This document shows, in pieces, positions 16,730-26,275 of a stretch of 64,000 bases of DNA (position 1 is its first letter; each line of letters opens with the position of its first letter). The notes beneath the pieces are model-generated. The model was not told where the DNA came from and searched no databases. It worked only from the letters and a program-made list of their open reading frames with translations. The position numbers and the translations under genes are program-made. Origin of the DNA: Corallococcus sp. NCRR (GTDB lineage Bacteria; Myxococcota; Myxococcia; Myxococcales; Myxococcaceae); assembly GCF_026965535.1 (NCBI RefSeq), contig NZ_CP114039.1, positions 8,849,461 to 8,913,460 on the forward strand, given 5' to 3'.

Positions 16730-17740
16730 ATGGCCGCGAAGTCCGCCCGCAAGTCCGCCCCCGCTAAGTCGAAGTCGGCCACGCCGCGCAAGCCGCGGCG
16801 CAAGAAGGCCGAACCGAAGTCGCGGGGCCTGAGCGCGGCCGAAGTCGCGAGCGAAGCCGTGGCCTTCCCCGACGCCCTCCTCCAGGCCGTGCGCGAGGAC
16901 GGCGGCGAGGTGCTGTCCGTCTACCGCGATCCGCTGGGCGGACACCCCGTCGTCTTCGCCGTGCTGCCCATCGACAAGGTGGAGCCCACGCCCTACCAGC
17001 GCGACCTGTCCGAGCCCCACGTCAAGCGGCTCGCCACCGCCATGGAGCGCCTGGACCGCTTCCTCGACCCCGTCATCGCGGTGCGCGTGGAGGGCCGCTA
17101 CTGGACGCCCAACGGCAACCACCGCCTCAACGCCAGCAAGCTGCTGGGCGCGAAGTCCATCGTCGCGCTGCTCTTGCCGGACGAGGACGTGGCCTATCAA
17201 ATCCTCGCCCTCAACACGGAGAAGGCCCACAACCTGAAGGAGCGCTCGCTGGAGGTCATCCGCATGGCGCGGGGCCTCGTTGGAGCGAACCGCCCGGGCA
17301 AGGAGTCCGCCTTCGCGCACCTCTTCGAGGAGCCCTCCTTCCTCACGATGGGCGCCGCCTACGAGAAGCGCCCCCGCTTCTCCGCGGGCGCCTACCACCC
17401 CTTCGTCAAGGTGGTGGACGGCTTCCAGGACGTGCCGCTGGAGAAGGCCCTGGCCATTCGCGACGCCCAGGCGGACCAGCTGCTGGAGCTGGACGACGCG
17501 GTGGTCGCCATCGTCAGCGCCCTCAAGGAGCGCGGCCTCCAGAGCCCCTACCTCAAGAACTTCGTCGTCGCCCGGCTCAACTTCCTGCGCTTCCGCAAGG
17601 ACGGCCCGCCTCCCACCTTCGACTCCACCGTCAGCCGCATGCTGGCCAGCGCCCGGCGCTTCAACGTGGACAAGGTGAAGCGCGAGGACATTGGCCGCAT
17701 GGGCGGCGGCCCCATGGAGCCGGACGAGGAGCAGGCCTGA
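16730..17740 (+). CDS. Stand-alone ParB/Srx-fold protein with basic tail
   Basis: A 336-residue protein. Residues 1-32 are a Lys/Arg/Ala/Ser-rich tail (for example TPRKPRRKK) reminiscent of histone-H1-like tails. A ParB N-terminal-type domain follows (about 70-170): a DKVEPTPYQR strand, a helix with KRLATAMERL, DPVIAVRV and a GNHRL motif in the position of the ParB nucleotide-binding box. There is no ParB-type helix-turn-helix or dimer domain, and parA is not adjacent, so this is not the chromosome-partition ParB. The C-terminal half is helical and unrecognised. It may be a CTP- or ATP-binding domain protein; that is inference. It lies between tldE and the NtrC-type regulator, 62 bases from each. 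Confidence 0.75.
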   Translation: MAAKSARKSAPAKSKSATPRKPRRKKAEPKSRGLSAAEVASEAVAFPDALLQAVREDGGEVLSVYRDPLGGHPVVFAVLPIDKVEPTPYQRDLSEPHVKRLATAMERLDRFLDPVIAVRVEGRYWTPNGNHRLNASKLLGAKSIVALLLPDEDVAYQILALNTEKAHNLKERSLEVIRMARGLVGANRPGKESAFAHLFEEPSFLTMGAAYEKRPRFSAGAYHPFVKVVDGFQDVPLEKALAIRDAQADQLLELDDAVVAIVSALKERGLQSPYLKNFVVARLNFLRFRKDGPPPTFDSTVSRMLASARRFNVDKVKREDIGRMGGGPMEPDEEQA

Positions 17741-17802
17741 GAAGTCCAGGCCTGACGGGAATGGGGATTGCAGGGCTGTGTTGAGAGAGGCCCCGTACCC
17801 CC

Positions 17803-19209
<1,407 letters not shown>

Positions 19210-19240
19210 CAGGCCGTCACACCGGCCCCCGCCTGCTTTT

Positions 19241-19264
19241 GACAATTTGTCCCGACGACATGTC
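19241..19264. promoter_or_regulatory. Paired GACA/TGTC dyads, candidate enhancer of the gsp promoter
   Basis: GACAATTTGTC (19241-19251) and GACATGTC (19257-19264) are both perfect dyads with the same GACA/TGTC half-sites, and TGTCCCG follows in the same position in each. They lie roughly 120-140 bases upstream of the start site predicted from the sigma-54 promoter at 19355, the usual distance for activator sites. The NtrC-type gene ends 31 bases before. Confidence 0.45.
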
Positions 19265-19285
19265 CCGGCCGCCTCCCTGGCCGGG
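19264..19285 (+). terminator. Hairpin after the NtrC-type gene
   Basis: CCCGGCC, an 8-base loop, GGCCGGG form a perfect 7-base stem 54 bases after the regulator stop. There is no T-run after it, so it may slow or end transcription only with help, or may be unrelated to termination. Confidence 0.3.
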
Positions 19286-19300
19286 GCCCCGTCCTATTCC

Positions 19301-19311
19301 GAAATAATTTC
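19301..19311. promoter_or_regulatory. AT-rich dyad GAAATAATTTC
   Basis: A perfect 5-base dyad in an AT-rich island, which stands out in this GC-rich sequence. It lies between the candidate enhancer dyads and the sigma-54 promoter, where a DNA-bending protein or a further activator site could sit. Confidence 0.3.
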
Positions 19312-19354
19312 AAGGACTTGGCCGTAAGTCGTGGGTTTGACGCCCGCCCAACGA

Positions 19355-19370
19355 TGGCACCTGCCTTGCT
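19355..19370 (+). promoter_or_regulatory. Sigma-54 (-24/-12) promoter of the gsp operon
   Basis: The sequence TGGCACCTGCCTTGCT matches the sigma-54 consensus TGGCACG-N4-TTGCW at every fixed position except the seventh. The GG and GC elements have the required 10-base spacing. Transcription would start near 19381, about 29 bases before the gspC ATG. Such promoters are silent without an enhancer-bound AAA+ activator, and one is encoded immediately upstream. Confidence 0.75.
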
Positions 19371-19409
19371 CAAGGTCCCAGCTGGGGCTGGCTTTCTCCC
19401 GGAAGCGTG

Positions 19410-20321
19410 ATGGAACTCTTCTTTCGCAAGTACTTCTGGAGCGTGAACCTGTTGTTCATCCTGCTCGTCGCCCTTCTGGCGGCGCGCACGGTGAACCTGT
19501 TCATCGAATCCTCCATCTCCCCCGCGCCCGCGTCCGAGGCGCCCGCCCGCGTCGCGCAGCGCACTCACGCCGCGGACAGCGGCCTGGCCACCATCGACGC
19601 GGAGCGCCTGTCGCGCCTCACCGGCGTGAAGCTGCCGGAGCCGGAGGTCGCGGTGAAGGAGCCCACGGCGCCGGAGTTCGACGCCAACGCCCCGCCGGCC
19701 AAGAGCGGCCTGCGCGTGAAGCTCCTGGGCACGCTCGTCGCGGCCAACCCGGACTGGTCCTTCGCGTCCATCCAGGACATGAACACGCAGCGTTCGCAGA
19801 CCTACATGATCGGCAACAACCTGATGGGCGCCACCGTCATGGAGATCGAACGCGAGCGCGTGATCATCAACAACAACGGCCGCCGCGAGTTCATCGACGG
19901 GCAGCCCGGTGACGGCGCCGTCGCCGCCTACACCCCGCCCCCCGCCACGCCCGCCGCCACGCCGACGAACAGCCTGGGCAACGGCATCAAGTCCACGGGT
20001 GAGAACGAGTACGAAGTCCCCAAGGCCGAGATCGACAAGACGTTGAGCAACCTCAACGACGTGGCGATGCAGGCGCGCATCGTGCCGGCCTTCAAGGACG
20101 GCCAGGCGGTGGGCTTCAAGCTGTTCTCCATCCGCCCGGACAGCATCTATTCGAAGATCGGCGTCCAGAACGGTGACGTCATCCGCCGCATCAACGGCTT
20201 CGACATGAACAGCCCCGAGAAGGCGCTGGAGATCTACTCGAAGCTGAAGGACTCCTCCCGCATCGAGATCGAGATCGAGCGCAACGGCGCGCCGATCCGC
20301 AAATCCTACAACGTCCGTTAA
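19410..20321 (+). CDS. gspC: Type II secretion inner-membrane protein GspC
   Basis: A 303-residue protein linking the inner-membrane platform to the secretin. One N-terminal membrane helix (about residues 10-30), a Pro/Ala-rich linker, an HR domain (about 95-160; GLRVKLLGTLVA) and a C-terminal PDZ domain (about 210-300; NGDVIRRINGFDM). A GTG three bases earlier (19407) is an alternative start. It is the first gene of the operon, with a short leader from the sigma-54 promoter. GspC contacts the N0 domain of GspD, encoded 28 bases downstream. Confidence 0.9.
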   Translation: MELFFRKYFWSVNLLFILLVALLAARTVNLFIESSISPAPASEAPARVAQRTHAADSGLATIDAERLSRLTGVKLPEPEVAVKEPTAPEFDANAPPAKSGLRVKLLGTLVAANPDWSFASIQDMNTQRSQTYMIGNNLMGATVMEIERERVIINNNGRREFIDGQPGDGAVAAYTPPPATPAATPTNSLGNGIKSTGENEYEVPKAEIDKTLSNLNDVAMQARIVPAFKDGQAVGFKLFSIRPDSIYSKIGVQNGDVIRRINGFDMNSPEKALEIYSKLKDSSRIEIEIERNGAPIRKSYNVR

Positions 20322-20349
20322 ACACCCCCGTCAAAGCGCCCGCTCCTCC

Positions 20350-22950
20350 ATGAAGACGACGCTCCCGTCCTGGATGCTCTGCCTGTGCCTCGCGCTCTCC
20401 GTTCCCGCGTGGGCCCAGCGCCGTCCTACACAGCCCGCCAACCCGGCCCCTGCTCGCGAGGCTCCGGGTGACCGTGACCGGACCATCACCCCGCAGAACG
20501 GCAGCGCCGCGCCCGCCGAGAACCAGGGGCCCCGCCAGACGCCCACGTGCGAGCAGGCCCGTCGCAACGCGCGCTACGGCATCTACTTCGACAAGGTGGA
20601 CATCGAGAAGCTCGTCCAGACCGTGTCGGACGCCACCTGCCGCACCTTCATCCTCCCGGAGAACGTGCGCGGGAAGATCTCCATCATCGGTCCGGAGAAC
20701 GGCCGCGTGGAGGTGGACGCGGACTCGTTCTACTCCGCGTTCCTCGCCGCGCTCGACGCGAACGGCCTGGCCGTCTACCCGTACGGCCGCTTCCTGAAGA
20801 TCGTCGACAAGCGCTCGGCGAAGCAGAACCCCATCCCGACCATCGTGGACGAGGACACCCCGTACACGACGAACGAGCAGATGGTCACCAAGCTGTTCAA
20901 GATCAAGTACGTGGAGGTGGAGCCGCTGCGCGGCGTCCTCCAGCAGCTCGTGTCCAAGGACGGCGACACCATCCCGTACCCGCCGGACACCATCATCGTC
21001 AACGACGTGGGCTCCAACATCCACCGCCTGGAGCGCCTCATCAAGCAGTTGGACAGCCGCTCCTCCAGCGACGAGATGCGCATCATCCAGGTGCAGTACG
21101 CCACCGCGCAGGACGTGGCCAGCACCATCCAGAAGCTCTTTGAAGCCAAGGCCGGCGCGGGCGGCCGCACGGGCCAGCGCCCCGGCAACTTCACGCAGGG
21201 CCAGCCCGGCCAGCCCCCTCCGGGCTCGGAGGGCGTCTCCGGCACGGAGTCCGGCGGCGCCGTGACGCTGTCGCAGATCATCCCGGACGAGCGCACCAAC
21301 AAGCTCATCGTCGTGGCCAGCCCCGCCGCCTTCGGCCGCATCGAGGACCTGGTGCGGGAGATCGACATCCCGTCCGGCAGCGGCAACAAGATCAACGTCT
21401 ACCCGCTGGAGAACGCCAACTCCGAGGAGCTGGCCAGCACGCTCCAGTCGCTCGCGCAGGGCACCGCCAACCGCCCCCAGCGCGGCCCCATCCCCGCCCA
21501 GCCGCAGGGCCTGCCGCGCGCGCCCGCCCAGGCCGCGGAGCTGTTCAGCGGCGAGGTGAAGATTTCGGCGGACAAGGGCACCAACTCGCTGGTCATCGTC
21601 GCCAGCCAGGCGGACTACAAGAACATCGTCCAGATCATCCAGCAGCTGGATCAGCCGCGCCGCCAGGTGTTCGTGGAGGCGGTGATCATGGAAGTGAACC
21701 TGGACCGCAACAGCGAGTTCGGCATCAACTTCCACCAGGGCTTCAGCCTCAAGACGGATGACGGCGCCATCCCCGGCATCCTCGGCACCAACTACTCCGG
21801 CGGCTCCATCCCGCCGTCCTTCTCGCTGGCGAACCTGGCCAGCATGGGCGGCTTCCTCGCCGGCATCCAGGGCCCCGTCCTGCCGGAGCTCAAGAACCTG
21901 GGCATCGACATCCCGGCCTTCGGCGTGGTGCTCAACGCCATGCAGCAGTCGTCCGACGTGAACGTGCTCTCCACGCCGCACCTGCTCACCAGCGACAACG
22001 AGGAGGCCGAGATCACGGTGGGCCAGAACGTGCCCTTCCAGTCTGGCTTCACCCCGTCCGCGCTGGGCGCGTCGCTCGGCGGCACCGGCACCAACGGCGG
22101 CGTCAACCCGTCGCTGCTGGGCTCGCTGGGCGGCCTGGGTTCGCTGTACGCGCCCATCACCCGCCAGAACGTGGAGCTCAAGCTCACCGTCAAGCCGCAG
22201 ATCAACGAGAGCGACTACATCCGCCTGGTCATCACCGAGCAGACGGAGGAGATCGCCTCCACGGATCCCGTCCTGGGCCCCACCACGTCGAAGCGCAGCG
22301 CGAAGACGACGGTCATCGCCAAGGACATGGAGACCGTGGTGATTGGCGGCATCATGCAGGACCGCACGCTGGAGTCCGTCTCCAAGGTGCCGGTGCTGGG
22401 TGACATCCCCCTCCTGGGCCACCTGTTCCGCGACACCACGCGCCGCAAGACGAAGACGAACCTGCTGCTCTTCCTGACGCCCTACATCATCCGCGGCCAG
22501 GAGGACTTCCGCCGCATCTTCGAGCGCAAGATGAAGGAGCGGCAGCAGTTCGTGGAGCAGTTCTACGGCCAGGTCCCCGGCTACGACGTCGCGGTGGACT
22601 TCAGCCGCAAGCCCGGCCCCCTGTCGCGCATGAACCAGTCCGTCATCAAGGAAGAGCAGCGGGTGGAGAACGGCGGCAGCGGCACGCCCAACGAGCGGGT
22701 CATCCGCCCGAACGGCGCCCAGGCCCCCGCCAGCGCCCCCTCCCCGTCCCCCGCGCGGCCGGGCGGGGAAGCGCCTGCCGGGCAGGAAGGTGCCGCGCCC
22801 TCCCCCGAGGGCGACCAGGCGCCGCGAAATTTCGAGGCGCCTCCGGAGGGTTCGGAGAGATCAGTCCCCGCGCCACAGCCCGAGGTGATCGCGCCCAGCC
22901 CGGACGCGGACGCCGAGCGGCTGCGCATCCAGCCGGGAGACGGGGAGTAA
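20350..22950 (+). CDS. gspD: Type II secretion outer-membrane secretin GspD
   Basis: An 866-residue secretin with a signal peptide (about 1-22, ending AWAQ). A disordered spacer is followed by the periplasmic N0 domain (about 70-150, with two Cys near its ends), N1-N3 (about 165-430; N2-N3 joined by a Gly/Gln/Pro loop), and the secretin core (about 440-740; QVFVEAVIMEV and the signature VPVLGDIPLLGHLFR). The last about 100 residues are Pro/Ala/Glu-rich and probably disordered. It forms the multimeric outer-membrane channel. No pilotin gene is seen next to it. The stop lies five bases before gspE. Confidence 0.95.
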   Translation: MKTTLPSWMLCLCLALSVPAWAQRRPTQPANPAPAREAPGDRDRTITPQNGSAAPAENQGPRQTPTCEQARRNARYGIYFDKVDIEKLVQTVSDATCRTFILPENVRGKISIIGPENGRVEVDADSFYSAFLAALDANGLAVYPYGRFLKIVDKRSAKQNPIPTIVDEDTPYTTNEQMVTKLFKIKYVEVEPLRGVLQQLVSKDGDTIPYPPDTIIVNDVGSNIHRLERLIKQLDSRSSSDEMRIIQVQYATAQDVASTIQKLFEAKAGAGGRTGQRPGNFTQGQPGQPPPGSEGVSGTESGGAVTLSQIIPDERTNKLIVVASPAAFGRIEDLVREIDIPSGSGNKINVYPLENANSEELASTLQSLAQGTANRPQRGPIPAQPQGLPRAPAQAAELFSGEVKISADKGTNSLVIVASQADYKNIVQIIQQLDQPRRQVFVEAVIMEVNLDRNSEFGINFHQGFSLKTDDGAIPGILGTNYSGGSIPPSFSLANLASMGGFLAGIQGPVLPELKNLGIDIPAFGVVLNAMQQSSDVNVLSTPHLLTSDNEEAEITVGQNVPFQSGFTPSALGASLGGTGTNGGVNPSLLGSLGGLGSLYAPITRQNVELKLTVKPQINESDYIRLVITEQTEEIASTDPVLGPTTSKRSAKTTVIAKDMETVVIGGIMQDRTLESVSKVPVLGDIPLLGHLFRDTTRRKTKTNLLLFLTPYIIRGQEDFRRIFERKMKERQQFVEQFYGQVPGYDVAVDFSRKPGPLSRMNQSVIKEEQRVENGGSGTPNERVIRPNGAQAPASAPSPSPARPGGEAPAGQEGAAPSPEGDQAPRNFEAPPEGSERSVPAPQPEVIAPSPDADAERLRIQPGDGE

Positions 22951-22955
22951 CGACC

Positions 22956-24782
22956 ATGGACCTGACCGCCGACACCACCACCTCTCAAGGCTCCACCGCG
23001 ACGCCCGACGTGTCCGGCGGCCGCAACGACGCCACCCAGGTCGTGGGCCACGGGCTGGCGTACCTCTGTGGCCGGCCGCTCGGGGAGATCCTCCGCGCGC
23101 TCGTGCCCGGCCTCACCCCGGAGAAGATTCAGGAGGCGCTCGCCGCCCAGCAGGAGAAGGGCGGGCGCCTGGGTGAAATCCTGGTGGGCATGAAGGCGGT
23201 CAGCGAGGAGGACGTCGCTCGCGCCCTGGGCCACCAGCTGGACCTGCCCTACCTCCAGCGCATCTTCGTGGAGGAGGTGGACGCGGAGCTGGTCAAGCGC
23301 ATCCCCATCAACTTCGCCCGCCAGACGCAGCTGCTCCCCATCTCCCAGGAGGGCGACGAGGTGGTGCTCGCGGTGGCGGATCCGCTGGACACGACCGCAT
23401 TGGATCACGCGCGCCTGCTCCTGGGTCAGGGCATCCAGCCGCGCATCGCGCTCGCCTCCACCATCGTGGACGCCATCAACAGCGTGTACGACCGCTCCGT
23501 CAACGAGGCCGAGGCGCTCGTGGACGAGATGGAGACCACGGAGGACCTGGACTCGCTGGCCCATGAGCTGGAGGAGCCGAAGGACCTCCTGGACGCGGAC
23601 GACGAAGCGCCCGTCATCCGGCTGGTGAACTCCGTGCTCTTCCGCGCCGCCAAGGAGCGCGCGAGCGATATCCACATCGAGCCCATGGAGCGCGAGCTCC
23701 TGGTGCGCTTCCGCATCGACGGTGTGCTCCAGGAGGTCATCAAGCCTCCCAAGCGCTACCAGAACTCCATCATCGCGCGCGTGAAGGTGATGGGGCAGCT
23801 CAACATCGCGGAGAAGCGCCTGCCGCAGGACGGCCGCATCCGCATCAAGCTCGCGGGCCGCGACATCGACATCCGTCTGTCCACCACGCCCACGTCCTTC
23901 GGCGAGCGCATCGTCATGCGTCTGTTGGACAAGACGGCGACGCTCCTGGACCTGGCGGAGATCGGCATGAGCCCGCAGGTGCTGGGCAACATGGAGTCCG
24001 TCATCAAGCGCTCGCACGGCATCGTCCTGGTGACGGGCCCCACGGGCTCCGGCAAGACGACCACGCTCTACGGCGCGCTCTCCAAGATCAACACGCCCGA
24101 CCTCAACATCCTCACCGTCGAGGACCCGGTCGAGTACCAGCTCAAGGGCATTGGCCAGATGGCCATCGCCCCGAAGATCGGCCTCACGTTCGCGCAGGGC
24201 CTGCGCTCCTTCCTCCGCCAGGACCCCGACGTCATCATGGTCGGTGAGATCCGCGACAAGGAGACGGCGGAGATCGCCATCCAGGCGTCCCTCACGGGCC
24301 ACCTGGTGCTCTCCACGGTGCACACCAACGACGCGGCCGGCGCCGTGACGCGACTCGTGGACATGGGCGTGCAGCCCTTCCTCGTGGCGTCGTCGCTGAC
24401 GGGCATCCTCGCCCAGCGCCTCGTGCGCCGGGTGTGCCCGGACTGCCGGCAGCAGTACACGCCCACGGACGCGGAGCTGAAGGAGCTGGGCTTCACGCTC
24501 GCCAGCTTCAAGGCGAAGTACAACACCGACCGCATCTACCGCGCGGTGGGCTGCCCGTCCTGCAACCGCAACGGCTACCGCGGCCGCTCCGGCATCTACG
24601 AGTTCCTCTTCGTGGACGACGACGTGCGCCAGCTGGTGCTCAAGAACGTGGACGCGTCCACCATCAAGAAGTCCGCCCTGGCCAAGGGCATGACGACGCT
24701 CCTGGACGACGGCGTGCGGAAGATCGCCCTGGGTGAGACGACCATCGCCGAAGTGCTGAGCATCACGCAGGAGGACATCTAG
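22956..24782 (+). CDS. gspE: Type II secretion ATPase GspE
   Basis: A 608-residue cytoplasmic motor ATPase. It has the N-terminal GspE/MshEN domain (about 25-190), a linker, and the RecA-like core with Walker A GPTGSGKT (361-368), an Asp box (LTVEDPVEYQL), Walker B and a His box. A zinc-binding pair CPDC...CPSC with about 30 residues between follows near residues 494-530. The N-terminal part should dock to GspL. Length is slightly above E. coli GspE because of the longer N-terminal region. It is followed seven bases later by gspF. Confidence 0.95.
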   Translation: MDLTADTTTSQGSTATPDVSGGRNDATQVVGHGLAYLCGRPLGEILRALVPGLTPEKIQEALAAQQEKGGRLGEILVGMKAVSEEDVARALGHQLDLPYLQRIFVEEVDAELVKRIPINFARQTQLLPISQEGDEVVLAVADPLDTTALDHARLLLGQGIQPRIALASTIVDAINSVYDRSVNEAEALVDEMETTEDLDSLAHELEEPKDLLDADDEAPVIRLVNSVLFRAAKERASDIHIEPMERELLVRFRIDGVLQEVIKPPKRYQNSIIARVKVMGQLNIAEKRLPQDGRIRIKLAGRDIDIRLSTTPTSFGERIVMRLLDKTATLLDLAEIGMSPQVLGNMESVIKRSHGIVLVTGPTGSGKTTTLYGALSKINTPDLNILTVEDPVEYQLKGIGQMAIAPKIGLTFAQGLRSFLRQDPDVIMVGEIRDKETAEIAIQASLTGHLVLSTVHTNDAAGAVTRLVDMGVQPFLVASSLTGILAQRLVRRVCPDCRQQYTPTDAELKELGFTLASFKAKYNTDRIYRAVGCPSCNRNGYRGRSGIYEFLFVDDDVRQLVLKNVDASTIKKSALAKGMTTLLDDGVRKIALGETTIAEVLSITQEDI

Positions 24783-24789
24783 GTCCGCC

Positions 24790-26046
24790 ATGCCCGTCTT
24801 CGAATACAGAGGCCTTGATTCCCAGGGCAGGCAGAAGAAGGGCCTGCTGGAGGCGGACTCGCCCAAGACGCTGCGCTCCAAGCTGCGCGCGGACGGCATC
24901 TTCCTCACGGACGTGCTGGGCCAGGCGGAGGGCAGCCGCGCGGGCGTCTCCAAGGGCGCCAACGCGAACCTGCTCGCGCGCGACGTGGACCTGCGCAAGC
25001 TGGGCCGCGGCCGCGTGTCCACGGAGGACGTCGCCATCCTCACCCGGCAGCTGGCCACGCTCCTGGGCGCGGGCGTCACCATCGTGGATTCGCTCAACGC
25101 ACTGGTGGACCAGGCGGAGAAGGAGCGCCTCAAGCGCGCCCTGTCCGACATCAAGCAGCGCGTGAACGAGGGCTCGTCCCTGGCGGACGCGTTCAGCCAG
25201 CACCCGAAGATCTTCCCCAGCATCTACATCAACATGGTGCGCGCGGGTGAGGCCTCCGGCGCGCTGGATCAGGTGCTCCTGCGGCTGGCGGACTTCACGG
25301 AGAACCAGGCCAAGCTGCAGCAGAAGATCATCGGCACGATGATCTACCCCATCATCATGCTGGCGGTGGGCGGCGGCATCCTGGTGCTGCTGATGGTGTT
25401 CGTCGTCCCGAAGGTCACGAAGATCTTCGAGACGATGAAGGCCACCCTGCCGCTCAACACGCGCATCCTCATCGCCGCGTCCAACCTGATGCAGGGGTGG
25501 TGGTTCATCATCATCCCGGCCTTCATCGCCGGCGTGGTGCTCTTCATGCGCTGGACCAAGAGCCCCAAGGGCAAGCCCAAGTGGGACCGCTTCACGCTGA
25601 AGGCCCCCATCTTCGGCAGCCTCGTGCGCCTGCTGGCCATCTCGCGCTTCGCGCGCACGCTGGCCACGCTGCTCAAGAGCGGCGTGCCCATGCTGGCCGC
25701 GCTGGACATCGTCAAGGCGGTGATGACGAACTCGGTGCTCGCGGACGCGGTGGAGAACGCCCGCGAATCCATCCGCGAGGGCGAAAGCATCGCCAACCCG
25801 CTCAAGCGCTCCGGCCAGTTCCCGCCGCTCGTGTACCACATGGTCGCCATCGGTGAGAAATCAGGGCAGCTGGAGGACATGCTCCTGTCGGTGGCGGACT
25901 CCTATGAGACGCAGGTGAACGTGCGCATCGGCGCGCTCACCAGCCTCCTGGAGCCCATGCTCATCGTGGTGATGGGCGTGATGATTGCATTCGTCGCCCT
26001 CAGCATCCTGATGCCGATTCTGCAGGTGAACACGGCCATCCATTAG
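24790..26046 (+). CDS. gspF: Type II secretion inner-membrane platform protein GspF
   Basis: A 418-residue polytopic protein with two copies of the GspF cytoplasmic helical domain (about 70-195 and 270-395). Membrane segments lie near 180-210, 225-250 and at the C-terminus (MLIVVMGVMIAFVALSILM). It opens with the usual MPVFEYRGLDSQGRQKKG. GspF transmits the ATPase movement to the pseudopilus. Length and layout are standard. A small membrane ORF follows 15 bases later. Confidence 0.95.
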   Translation: MPVFEYRGLDSQGRQKKGLLEADSPKTLRSKLRADGIFLTDVLGQAEGSRAGVSKGANANLLARDVDLRKLGRGRVSTEDVAILTRQLATLLGAGVTIVDSLNALVDQAEKERLKRALSDIKQRVNEGSSLADAFSQHPKIFPSIYINMVRAGEASGALDQVLLRLADFTENQAKLQQKIIGTMIYPIIMLAVGGGILVLLMVFVVPKVTKIFETMKATLPLNTRILIAASNLMQGWWFIIIPAFIAGVVLFMRWTKSPKGKPKWDRFTLKAPIFGSLVRLLAISRFARTLATLLKSGVPMLAALDIVKAVMTNSVLADAVENARESIREGESIANPLKRSGQFPPLVYHMVAIGEKSGQLEDMLLSVADSYETQVNVRIGALTSLLEPMLIVVMGVMIAFVALSILMPILQVNTAIH

Positions 26047-26061
26047 GAGCAGGGGCGCACG

Positions 26062-26205
26062 ATGAACGACACGCTCGACCGGTGGATCCAGCGCGCCACG
26101 CTGATGGGCCTGTTGGCCCTGGCCGCCACGTTGGCGACGGTGGGGGCCTCCCTCTACGCCCACCGGGACCCGCCCGCGGCCTCCAGCCCGGGCACGAAGC
26201 CCTGA
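26062..26205 (+). CDS. 47-residue single-pass membrane protein inside the gsp operon
   Basis: A short ORF between gspF and gspG: ATG at 26062, TGA at 26203-26205. An AGGAGC ribosome site lies 12 bases before the start. The product has a polar/basic start (MNDTLDRWIQRA), one hydrophobic helix (about residues 14-33, LMGLLALAATLATVGASLY) and a Pro/Ser tail. I recognise no family. The reasons for calling it real are the operon position, the ribosome site, the in-frame membrane helix and the third-base G/C bias. It could be an accessory subunit of the secretion platform; that is inference. Confidence 0.5.
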   Translation: MNDTLDRWIQRATLMGLLALAATLATVGASLYAHRDPPAASSPGTKP

Positions 26206-26275
26206 CCCTTCTGACATCCCGACACACCCATGGCGCGGTGGCTTGCCAGAAAGTCACCCGAAGGTGAGTGAAGAC

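Noticed and set aside
16730-17740. Chromosome-partition ParB
   Set aside because: There is no helix-turn-helix, no dimerisation domain, no neighbouring parA and no parS-like site in the window.
17763-17779. A GG-N10-GC pair upstream of the NtrC-type regulator
   Set aside because: Apart from the GG and GC the bases do not match the -24/-12 consensus, so it is probably chance.
26231-26246. A TGGC...TTGC sequence upstream of gspG resembling a second sigma-54 promoter
   Set aside because: The GG-to-GC spacing is 11 bases in place of 10, which sigma-54 does not tolerate, and the first element is TGGCGC.
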